A stretch of 64,000 nucleotides of DNA from the NCBI GenBank assembly GCA_021604805.1, contig BQJR01000002.1:1-64000 (forward strand), written 5' to 3'. Within the stretch, counting starts at the first letter, position 1, and the number at the start of each line of letters is the position of its first letter. Positions 17,502 through 26,200 of this stretch are shown here, piece after piece. Position numbers and translations under genes: made by a program. This DNA is from Planctomycetota bacterium (GTDB lineage Bacteria > Planctomycetota > B15-G4). The notes beneath the pieces are model-generated. The model had not been told where the DNA came from. It worked only from the letters and a program-made list of their open reading frames with translations, and did no database searches.

Positions 17502-18680
17502 TCAGTTGCCGGCGCGCGCGCGCTCGCTGAGCAGCTCGTCGTAGAACTCGAGCACTTTGGCGGTTTGCGTGGCGCCGTCGAAGCGCTTGGCGGCGGCAGT
17601 CGCGGCGCCGCGGCCCAGACGTTCGCGCAGGCCGGTGTCGCTGACCAAGCGCAGCAGGCCGTCGACCAGACCTTCGGCGGACTCTTCGCAGACCAGGCCC
17701 GCGTTGCCTTCATCCACGATCTCGGGCAGCGGTGTGCGCGTGGTCACGAGCGGCGCGAGGCCGAGCGCCATCTGTTCGCGCAGCGCGCGGCAAGTGCCAT
17801 CGCTGCCGGGCACGAGGAACACACTGGCGTCGAGGCCGGGCAGCACCGCGGGGTACTCGTCGCCCGCGAGATAACCCACGGAGCGCACCACGTTCTGCAG
17901 CCCGCGCGCGCGCACCGGCTCGTGCAGCACGCGCTCGATGTGCGTGCCGCGACCGATCACGAGCAACCGGAACTGCGGCAGTTTGCGCGCCACGGCTTCG
18001 GCGGCTTCGAGCAGGATCTCGAAACGACGGTGCGGCTGCACGCGCGCCACGATGCCCACGCCGACTTCGTCGGGTTGCAGTTCGAGACGACGGCGCGCGG
18101 CCTCGCGGTCGTAGCGCGCGGCGTCGAAGCGTTCGCGATCCACGCCGCACTCGATGAGCCGCAGCGGACGCGCTTGCCCGGACACCGACAGGCTGTGCGT
18201 GGAGCCGCCGTACGCGTCGAGCGTGGCTTGACGCGCGGCTTGGGTGCAGGCGATGAGGCCGTCGAGCGCGCGGCGTGCCAAGCGCTTGGTGCGGAAGCCG
18301 CCCGAGAGGCCGGTGGGGTCGTAGACCGAGCGCACGAGCAGGGCGCCGGGCGCGCGACGCAGCGCCAGCGAGGCCACGCGGTGGTCGTTGTCGAGATGCG
18401 TGTGGACGACGTCGGGTCGCCAGTCGCGCAGCACGCGGCAGAGGCGTCGCACGTCGACCCGATTGGCGCGCCAACGCGCGTGCTTCGAGAGGTTCAGCCC
18501 CGGCAGCGAGCGCACGCCGCGCTGATCCACGAAGGGCTGGATGCGCGACTCTTGGCCGTCGGGCCCGGTGCCGCTCAGGAACAGGACCTCGTGCGATTCG
18601 GCCTGCCAGGCGGCCAGCGAGAGTGCTGGATCCGCCGGGCCGGTCCACTTCCAGTTGGCGAAGAGGTGCAGGATCTTCAA
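17502..18680 (-). CDS. GT4-family glycosyltransferase
   Basis: 392-residue retaining glycosyltransferase with the GT-B fold. The N-terminal half starts MKILHLFANWKWTGPADPAL and contains DVVHTHLDNDH. The C-terminal nucleotide-sugar domain shows GIVARVQPHRRFEILLEAA, LLVIGRGTH, and an acidic region DGTCRALREQMALGLAPLVTT that replaces the usual E-x7-E. Probably acts in cell-surface glycan or lipid glycosylation. It is a single gene, divergent from the large anchored protein at 18778. Confidence 0.85.
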   Translation of the reverse strand: MKILHLFANWKWTGPADPALSLAAWQAESHEVLFLSGTGPDGQESRIQPFVDQRGVRSLPGLNLSKHARWRANRVDVRRLCRVLRDWRPDVVHTHLDNDHRVASLALRRAPGALLVRSVYDPTGLSGGFRTKRLARRALDGLIACTQAARQATLDAYGGSTHSLSVSGQARPLRLIECGVDRERFDAARYDREAARRRLELQPDEVGVGIVARVQPHRRFEILLEAAEAVARKLPQFRLLVIGRGTHIERVLHEPVRARGLQNVVRSVGYLAGDEYPAVLPGLDASVFLVPGSDGTCRALREQMALGLAPLVTTRTPLPEIVDEGNAGLVCEESAEGLVDGLLRLVSDTGLRERLGRGAATAAAKRFDGATQTAKVLEFYDELLSERARAGN

Positions 18681-18777
18681 GGTGGAGACGCCCAGCGAGT
18701 CGGCAGGGCACTCTAGCGAGCGCGAGCCGCAGGCCCAAGGCTCTCACGCACCCCACCCACGAGTTCTCTGCGCCCCC

Positions 18778-21663
18778 GTGCCACGCCCCCGCCGCCATCG
18801 CCCCCGCAAGACGCCGCTCCCGATCTGGATCGCGATGATCCTCGCCGGGGTGCTGATCTACCAGAACCGCGGGGCGCTGCTGGACGTGCTGGGTGTCGAC
18901 GCGTCCCCACCCACCCCAGGGGCGTCGGCGCAGAACGACGCGCGTGACACGGCTGCCGAGCGCGACGCCGCGCGGAACGAGGACGGGAGCGCGTCGGCCG
19001 CTGCGTCGATCTCGGGGGACGCCCAGCTCACGGGCGACGCCTCGCTCTCACAGGGCGACGCGCTCACCGGCGACGCTCCGACCCACGATCCGACTCGCGC
19101 CGGTGCCGGTGCCGGTGCCGGCGCCGCCCCCGCGACCGCCCCCGCGGCCGACCCCGCTGCCCACCCCGCAACGCACGCCGACGAGACCGCCGGCGCGTCT
19201 CAGGGGCGCAGCTCCTCGGTGGCCCCGGAATCGGACCGCGCCCACTCGAGCGCAGACACGAACCCCAACGCGGGCGCACCGCCCCCCACGCCCGGCGGCG
19301 AAGCCCTGCCGCTGCTCGACTCCCTGCTCGGCGCGAACGCGCTGAACGCAGCCGAAGCGCTTCACTCGGCCAACCGTCTCGACGAGGTGTTCACCGCCAT
19401 CGATGCGCTCGCGCTGGCCGAACTCGCGCCGCAAGCCCTGCGCACTTGGCAAGCCGAGCAGGATCCCTTGCACACAGCGCGCGTGGAGTTGCTGCTCGAT
19501 CTCGCCGCGCTCGCAGCCGACGATGCCGACGACGCGCTCACCCGCGACCTCCCCTTGCTCGCGGCCCTGCGCGTGGAAGAAGCGCGCGCGCTCTTCGACA
19601 CCGCCGCGCGCCTCACCGCCGACCCCGCCGTGCCTCCGCAACTCGCCGACTTGCTCGTGCGCACCAACGCGCTGCACGCGCAGCTGTTCAACGACCTCGA
19701 GGGCACACGCCAGTTGTCCGCACGCGGCGCAAGTTTGCCACCCGACGCGCGCCGCGGCAGCGCGAGCACCGAACGCCGTTGGAACAGCGCCGACCTCAAA
19801 CGCACCGAGAGTGGCGAGGCCGCGACTCAGCAACGCGGGCGTCTCAGCTTGACCTCGCGACTCGACAGTGCCGACGCCGAACACCTGCTCGACGCCTGCG
19901 AAGCGGCGCTCGACGCCGTGGAGGATCGCTGGTCGGGAACCGGGCGCGACGCGCTCGAGCTCGTGCTGCACAACACCTTGGCCAGCTTCGAGCAAGCGCG
20001 CGAAGAGTCCGACGCCGCGATCCCCAACGACGCGCGCGCCTTCCTCCTCCCCGACACCGCACGCATCGTGGCGCTCGACCCGCGCTTCCACGGCGAACCC
20101 TTCGCGCGCCTGCCGGGCTTGCTCGCACGAGAGATCGCACGCTGGACGCTGCGGCGCGCCCACGCCGAGGGCGGCGCGCTCCCGACATGGCTCGAAGAAG
20201 GTTGGGCACGCGCCTACGAAGGCTGGGCGCTCAGTGGCGACGCCGAGACCTGGCGCGCCCACGCACCCTTGCACCTCACCGAACGCTTGCTGCTCGACCT
20301 CAACGCTTCCGGACCGGGCCGCGCGGACCTCGACAGCTTGCTCGAGTTACGCCCGGCGTCGGAGGAAGCGGGCGCGGCGGCGTACGGTTTCGTGCGTCAC
20401 CTGGAGCGGGCCAAGAATGCGGAGGGCGAGTGGCTCTTCGCCGACGAACTCGCGCTCCTCGCCAGCTCGCGCCGCGAAGGTCTCGAACTCGAAGCGCGCG
20501 CCGAGCTGCGCCTGCGCTTCACGCTCAGCGACGCGCAACAAGCCGCCGGCATCACCACGCAGCTGCGCCTGCAGTTGCACTGGTGGGACGCCGAGAAGCG
20601 TGCCCTCGAGCTCGACCTCGCCGAGGGCGCCGCCGCCGCCGCGCTCTGGCAGCCCATCGACGCACACCTCGCACGACGTGAGGTCGACGCCGCGTCGGCA
20701 GAGTTGCGCAGGATCTCGACGCGGCGTCCCCTCGATCCGGAGTTGCGTCGACGCAGGTTGCGGTTGAGTGAACGCCTTGCCGAACGCGACGCGCGCCTGC
20801 TCGAAGCGCTCCTGCTCGCACGTTGCGCCGGACAAGACGACGCCGCCCGCGAGGAAGCCTGGAGCTCGGCACGACGCGTGAACCGCGCGCTCGCCGAGAG
20901 TTTGCAAGCGCAGCTCGAAGCCTCGCACGAAGCCGCGCGCGCGCTCGTCGAGCGGCATCTGATCGCCGGTCGCAGCGAAGGCGCGCGCCTGCTGCTCGAC
21001 CTGCTGCAAGCGGCGATGCCCAGCGACCCCGCTTGGCGCGCGCTGCAGACGGGCCTCACCAGCGGAGCGTCCACGGGCGGCCCGCTCGAGCTCGCTGTGC
21101 ACCCGTTGATGCACGCGAGCGGTCGCGGCGTCACCAGCGAAGACGAACTCTGGGACCGTCGCGCCAAGCAGCTCGGCGTGCGTGCAGCCGACCGCTCAGA
21201 ACCCAGCGACCTGAGCGCCCTGTGGGAGCTGCGCAGCCCGTTCAGCTTGCGCGCCACCGTCGCGCTGGAACGCCCCGTGCCGCTGCTCGCCAGCGATGAA
21301 CACCGGCGCTTGGGACTCAGCTTCGGCGCGCGTCACGCGCTCGACCCCGGCAGTTGGGCCGTGCTCTTCGGCGCTGGCGGGCAAGTGGAAGTGGGCGTGC
21401 GCGGCTCGCACGAATGGCCCACGCACGGGCTCGGCAAAGCGCCGCGCGAACGCTTCGCCCTCGAGCTGCACGTGGACCGCGCCGGCTTCAGCGTGACGAC
21501 CGACGATCGCGCCTACCCGTGGCAAGCCGCCGGCACGCGCACACTCGACGGCGGCCTCGGCGTGCTCGCGCGCCAGATCAACGCCACGCTCACCGACTTG
21601 CGCGTCGACCTGCGGCCGCGCTTCGACCCGCGCGGACACTGGGCGCTCGTCGGCGGACCGTGA
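18778..21663 (+). CDS. Large membrane-anchored protein with degenerate gluzincin-like domain
   Basis: 961 residues from GTG 18778; a longer frame open to 18541 runs through the divergent GT4 gene and is unlikely coding. A basic start (RPRRHRPRKT) precedes one membrane segment (IWIAMILAGVLIYQ), so the protein is anchored with its body outside the cytoplasm. Residues about 50-190 are Ala/Pro/Thr-rich linker. Around residues 440-490 the sequence LLAREIARWTLRRAH...PTWLEEGWARAYEG resembles HExxH gluzincins whose third ligand is in WLEEG, but the HExxH is REIAR, so the zinc site is lost. The C-terminal 200 residues look like a concanavalin-type beta sandwich. Unknown role. Confidence 0.7.
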   Translation: MPRPRRHRPRKTPLPIWIAMILAGVLIYQNRGALLDVLGVDASPPTPGASAQNDARDTAAERDAARNEDGSASAAASISGDAQLTGDASLSQGDALTGDAPTHDPTRAGAGAGAGAAPATAPAADPAAHPATHADETAGASQGRSSSVAPESDRAHSSADTNPNAGAPPPTPGGEALPLLDSLLGANALNAAEALHSANRLDEVFTAIDALALAELAPQALRTWQAEQDPLHTARVELLLDLAALAADDADDALTRDLPLLAALRVEEARALFDTAARLTADPAVPPQLADLLVRTNALHAQLFNDLEGTRQLSARGASLPPDARRGSASTERRWNSADLKRTESGEAATQQRGRLSLTSRLDSADAEHLLDACEAALDAVEDRWSGTGRDALELVLHNTLASFEQAREESDAAIPNDARAFLLPDTARIVALDPRFHGEPFARLPGLLAREIARWTLRRAHAEGGALPTWLEEGWARAYEGWALSGDAETWRAHAPLHLTERLLLDLNASGPGRADLDSLLELRPASEEAGAAAYGFVRHLERAKNAEGEWLFADELALLASSRREGLELEARAELRLRFTLSDAQQAAGITTQLRLQLHWWDAEKRALELDLAEGAAAAALWQPIDAHLARREVDAASAELRRISTRRPLDPELRRRRLRLSERLAERDARLLEALLLARCAGQDDAAREEAWSSARRVNRALAESLQAQLEASHEAARALVERHLIAGRSEGARLLLDLLQAAMPSDPAWRALQTGLTSGASTGGPLELAVHPLMHASGRGVTSEDELWDRRAKQLGVRAADRSEPSDLSALWELRSPFSLRATVALERPVPLLASDEHRRLGLSFGARHALDPGSWAVLFGAGGQVEVGVRGSHEWPTHGLGKAPRERFALELHVDRAGFSVTTDDRAYPWQAAGTRTLDGGLGVLARQINATLTDLRVDLRPRFDPRGHWALVGGP

Positions 21664-21726
21664 TCGCGGACTTGGCAAGCGCGCGCTCACTTTGCAAGCT
21701 GCCTCGACACTCACCAGGAGAATCGG

Positions 21727-22305
21727 ATGACACTTCGCGTTCTGTGCTTCTCGGGCAGCGCCAAACAAACCTCGCTCAACCAACGCTTGGTCGCGGCAGC
21801 CGCGCAGATGATCACAGCGTCGGGCGCGCAAGCCACGCTGCTCAACCTGCGCGATCACGAGATGCCGCTCTTCAATGAAGACCTCGAAGCCGAGCAGGGC
21901 GACGCGCCGGGCGCGCTGAGTTTCCGCACCGCGCTCGAAGACCACGACGTGTGGTTGATCGCGAGCCCGGAGTACAACGGCTCGATCACGCCGCTGCTCA
22001 AGAACGCCATCGACTGGGCCTCGCGGCAGCGCGAAGGCAAGCCGATGCTGAGCGCCTTCCGCGGCAAGTTGTGCGCGCTGCTGGCCGCGTCGCCCGGAGG
22101 CCTCGGCGGCCTGCGCGGCCTGGTTCACGTGCGCGCCATCCTGGAAGGCGTGGGCGTGTTCGTGATCCCGCAACAACTGGCCCTTCCCGCCGCCCACACC
22201 GTGCTCGACGCCGAAGGCAACTGGCTCGACGAAGGCGCCGAGACCCGCGTGCGCAACGTGGTCGACGCGCTGCTCGACACGGCTGGCAAGCTCACCGCGA
22301 AGTGA
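21727..22305 (+). CDS. NAD(P)H-dependent FMN reductase / quinone oxidoreductase
   Basis: 192-residue flavodoxin-like protein. The FMN phosphate loop SGSAKQTSLNQRLV near the N-terminus and SPEYNGSITPLLKNAIDW are the two signatures of the NADPH-dependent FMN reductase family (ChrR/ArsH-like superfamily). It probably reduces FMN, quinones or azo/chromate compounds with NAD(P)H. AGGAGAATCGG lies directly before the ATG, a strong ribosome-binding site. The link to the ars cluster 11 kb away is not supported by position. Confidence 0.9.
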   Translation: MTLRVLCFSGSAKQTSLNQRLVAAAAQMITASGAQATLLNLRDHEMPLFNEDLEAEQGDAPGALSFRTALEDHDVWLIASPEYNGSITPLLKNAIDWASRQREGKPMLSAFRGKLCALLAASPGGLGGLRGLVHVRAILEGVGVFVIPQQLALPAAHTVLDAEGNWLDEGAETRVRNVVDALLDTAGKLTAK

Positions 22306-22319
22306 ACGGCGCGCGCCGT
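22306..22319. terminator. 14-bp perfect palindrome between convergent genes
   Basis: ACGGCGCGCGCCGT follows the FMN-reductase stop codon directly and lies 11 bases from the stop of the convergent DUF2149 gene. A bidirectional terminator stem is plausible, but no U-run follows on either strand. Confidence 0.35.
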
Positions 22320-22330
22320 GTTGCGCGGGC

Positions 22331-22663
22331 TCAGCGCGGAAGCTCGTCGGTCGGATCGCTCTCCTCGGCTTCCGGCACGTACACGACCTCGCCCGAGCTG
22401 AGCCGGTAAGCCACGCCGAGTCGTTCGCCGCGCCCTTCGAGCGCACGGTCTGTGGAGCGCAAGGCCTCGGGCAAGGCGTGCTGATCCGCTTCGACACGCT
22501 GCAGCGCCTCGCGTGCGGCGCCGACCGAGGTGAGCAGCGCCGCCACCGCGAACACCATCCACAAGTCGAACAGGTTCACGAGCCCGCTGGCGGGATCGCC
22601 GATGTCGCCACGCTCATGGCGACGACGTGCGCGCGTGCGAGCGAGTCGTTGGCGCGGGTTCAT
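22331..22663 (-). CDS. DUF2149 family membrane protein (HmuV-like)
   Basis: 110 residues from ATG 22663, which shares a base with the stop of the ExbB-like gene. A basic N-terminus with RRRHERGDIGDPASGLVNLFDLWMVFAVAALL gives the family hallmark GDPxSGLVNLFDLW followed by one membrane helix, and the tail has SSGEVVYVPE. DUF2149 proteins accompany a MotA/TolQ/ExbB channel and a CobN-like protein in Bacteroidota hmu operons, where this position is HmuV. By its topology (one N-terminal helix, short periplasmic domain) it may play the ExbD-like partner role; that is inference. Confidence 0.85.
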   Translation of the reverse strand: MNPRQRLARTRARRRHERGDIGDPASGLVNLFDLWMVFAVAALLTSVGAAREALQRVEADQHALPEALRSTDRALEGRGERLGVAYRLSSGEVVYVPEAEESDPTDELPR

Positions 22664-23292
22664 CACGCGGACGGCTCGTCGGGCACGAGGCGCAAGAGCA
22701 GCAGCTCGAGGCGCGCGAGGTCGTCGTCGTACCAACGGCGTCGCAGGCTGCCCATGGCGAAGGCGGCACAACTCACGGCGAGCCCAGCCACGGTGGCGGT
22801 GAAGGCCACCGTGAGGTCGGCGGCGAGCGCGGGCAAGTCGCCCTCACTGAGTTGGCTGAGGGCGGGCCCCAGCGGGAGCAAGGTGGCCACGAGACCGCCC
22901 ATGGGCGCGAGGCGAGTGAGCAGCGTGTGCGTGAGCAAGACGCGCTGCGCGCGCGCGTCGAGGGCTTGCAAGATCGCGTCCGCGTTGTCGACGCCCTGCG
23001 CCGCGAGCGCTTCGGCGAAGCGCGTACCGAGGCCGTCGGGCGCACGCTCCAAGGCGCGCGCGACACAGTGATCCAAAGGCTCGACGGACGCCGCGCGCGC
23101 TGCCAGCTGCGCCGCGACGAGGCGCTCAGCCTCCACGAGCACGGCGACCTGCGCGCGTCGCTGCAGGGCTTCACGCACGAAGCCGCCGGCGAGAACGGCC
23201 ACCCAGGCCGTCATGGCACCCAGCGCCAGCAACACGACTCCGAGCAGCCACGGAGTGAGCGCGACAGCGACCTCGAGCAGCAGCGCGCTCAC
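22663..23292 (-). CDS. MotA/TolQ/ExbB proton channel family protein (HmuU-like)
   Basis: 209 residues from GTG 23292, which overlaps the chelatase stop as GTGA. Helices are visible at VALTPWLLGVVLLALGAMTA (N-terminal), LAPMGGLVATLLPLGPAL and FTATVAGLAVSCAAFAMGS, the last two with the spacing typical of the ExbB/TolQ channel pair. The cytoplasmic loop between helices 1 and 2 is Ala-rich. It most likely converts proton-motive force into movement of the exported CobN-like protein or of a partner. Sandwiched between the chelatase-like and DUF2149 genes, in the same order as hmuS-hmuU-hmuV. Confidence 0.87.
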   Translation of the reverse strand: MSALLLEVAVALTPWLLGVVLLALGAMTAWVAVLAGGFVREALQRRAQVAVLVEAERLVAAQLAARAASVEPLDHCVARALERAPDGLGTRFAEALAAQGVDNADAILQALDARAQRVLLTHTLLTRLAPMGGLVATLLPLGPALSQLSEGDLPALAADLTVAFTATVAGLAVSCAAFAMGSLRRRWYDDDLARLELLLLRLVPDEPSA

Positions 23293-26200
23293 GCGGCACC
23301 CCCACGTCGCGCAGCGCCGAGCGCGGCGCAGGCCACGAGCACGAGCAAGGCCAAGGAGACGAGCCAACGCGTGCTCGACGAGGCCGCCGCCGCTTCGTCG
23401 CGCGGCACGAGCTCACGGCCTTGCACGAACGGAGCCGGCTCGGCACGCGCGGCCAGCGTGGACGGCGGCGTGCTCGGCGTGCTCGGCGCGGTCGGCGGCG
23501 CGGTCGGCGGCGCGGTTGCCGGCGCGGCCTGCGGCGGCGTGGACACTGGCGCGCTCGCCAACGCACTTGGGGCGGCGTCCCTCGCAACGGTTGCGGGGGG
23601 AGCGTCGCTCACGGCCTCGGCGTAGGCGGTGGCGAGCGCTGCGTGGTGCGCGTCCGGGGCGGCGCGCAGCGCGGCGTCGACGAAGCTCTCGAGACGCGGG
23701 TTGGCGTCGATCAACGGGCCGTGACGCGTGACCGATTCCGCGTGCAGCGTGGCCAACTGCGCGAGCCGCGCCGGGGAGGTCGTCCACATCTCATGCCGCG
23801 CGGCTTCGAGCAGGTTCTTGGTGATCGCCTGCAGCGAGCCCGGCGAGTGCTGCTCGAAGAACTCGGGCAAGCGCAGACCCTTGCTGTCCTCGAGATAGAC
23901 CTCCGCGATCTGCTCGAAGGTGCCGTCGTCCACGCTCTGCGGGCGGTTGATCTTCCAGGCGAACACTTTCCAACTCAGCGCGGCCATGCGCTGCGCGCCG
24001 TGTCGACCTTCGGCCTGCATCTCGCTGATCCAGTTGTCGTTGAACAGGAGGGCGCGCAGGTCGCGACGCAACATCTCGGCGGCAGGCAGCACGACTTCGT
24101 CGCCGGGGCGGCGCATGTCGGCGATGTAGTAGGCCGGCGCCTCGCCCGACACGTGCTCCACGGCATTGGCCAAGCTCGCACCGGAGGCATGCGCGCGTCC
24201 ACTCAGGGCCCCGTGGTTCGCGGAGCCGCGCAACACCACTTCCGTGTCGACGAGCTGCGCGCGGTAGGCCGCGGGCGCCTTTTCGCTCCACGCGCCCGCC
24301 GTGAACACGTGATCGTGCTGCGACATGTAGACCTCGGCGAGGTCGCCGCGGGTGTCCCACACGCCCGTGTCGCCGAAGAGGCCGTCGTGCAAGCCGCTGC
24401 CGAAGTGTCCTTGCGGCACGGCGAAGATCCGCGCGCGCGACAGGATCTCGGCGCGCTCATCCGCCATGCCGGCGGCCAGCAACTCGGCGCGCGCACGTTC
24501 ACGGTTCTCGCGCACGAAGTTGTCGGGTTCGTCGAGCGCGACCACGAGTTGCACGGCGCGGTCGAGCAGGATCGCGCGCGACTCGAAGGTGTCGTTGTAG
24601 AAGTGCTTGCTCTCGAGGAACACGTCGATGCGCGGACGCCCGAGCTCCTCGCGTGGGATCACTTCCACGTCGGTCACACGTCCACGAGCGCGCACGGGGC
24701 GCACGCCGAGCAGCGCGAGGGCCTGCGCTTCGGAGACGCCGTGGTCGTACATGCTGCTGCGCGTCGACAGGCTCACGGCGACCTTGCGCGGGTAGCGACC
24801 GTTCTCCGCGAGCAAGCCTTCGAGCAAGCTGTCGGTGAGCGACAGGCCGAGTTCCCAAGACGCTTCGCTGGGGATCTGTTCGGGGTCGAAGAAGTACAGG
24901 CTGCGGCCCGAGGGCAACGCGGCGGGGTTGCGCTCGGGCGTGCCCGAGGGTCCCGGCGGCACGCGTCGGCCGTCGAGCGCGGCGAGCAGGTTGTCGATCT
25001 CGTTGCCGGTGCGCGCGTAGCCGGCGCGCATCTGTGTGATGAGTTCGAAGCCGGCGGTGAGCGCGTCGGGCAACGCAGCGGAGGCGGTCGCGTCGTTGTC
25101 GGGGAGCGAGGCGCCCACGCTGCGCAGCGCGTCGAGCGCAGAGAGGTCGGCGCGCAACATGGCGTTCAGACAAGCCAGCGCGCGTTCACGTTCGGCACGC
25201 GCGAGGTCACCCGGTAGCGCGACCTCACTCGAGGAAGACCCCGTGCCAGACGACGCCTCAGCGCCCGCGAGCGCACCGGGATCGATGAGTGGGCCGAGCA
25301 CCGTGTTGAGCGCTTCGAGAAAGTCTGTGCCGGCCGCCGTGAGCAGCTGCGGTGCCAGCGTGAGCGGATCGGGCGGCCTGCCGAGCACGTGCGCCGCGCC
25401 GGACACGAGCTCGCCGCGCAGCTCGCCGAGCAAGACCGAGAGCGCCGCCATCTGCGCGTCGTCGAGCCACTGTTCCGGGGCGAGTTCGATCTGCAAGTCG
25501 CGGTCGAGCCGTTCGGTGCGCACGCGCTCGCTGATGCTGGCGGCGAAGCGTTGCTTGAGGGCGCCTTCGGGGAGCCCGGACCACTTGAGCAGGTCGTCGC
25601 GCAGATCGAGCAACGCCGAGTCGAGCCCGGCTTCGCTGAGCGGCGGCGTGAGATGACCGATGAGCAGCGCGCCCGCGCGACGGCGTGCGGGCACGGCGAA
25701 GGTCGTCGAGGCCATACTGAAGGGACGGATGTCGGGCAGCGTGCCGGCCAGGATCTCGGGCCAGTCGTCGGCACCCAGGCCCACCACGCGACGCGGCATG
25801 AGCAGCTGCGCGTCGAAGGAACCGAAGCGCACCACTGCATGCGCGCGCAAAGACTCCTCGGCGAAGAAGCGCGACACGAGCACGGAGTGACTCGGGATCA
25901 AGCCGGCATGCTCCGCGCGGCGCGCGTGGATCGCAGCCATGTCTTCGTCGACGCCGGGAGGCAGACCGGTGCCGCCCACGAGCGTGGCGGCGCCGAAAGC
26001 GAGCGTGGGCACCACGAGGTGCGCGTCGCCACGTTCATCACGCCACACGCCCCAGTTGCCGGGCGGCGGCCCGAAGCGCGCTTCGAGTTGCGCGCGCTGT
26101 GCAGCCGGCACGCGACGCTCGTACCACGCGCGATACACGCCCGCCGGCACGAGCGACACCGACCCTGAACGCGCCAGACGCTCGAGTTCCGCGGCGCTGC

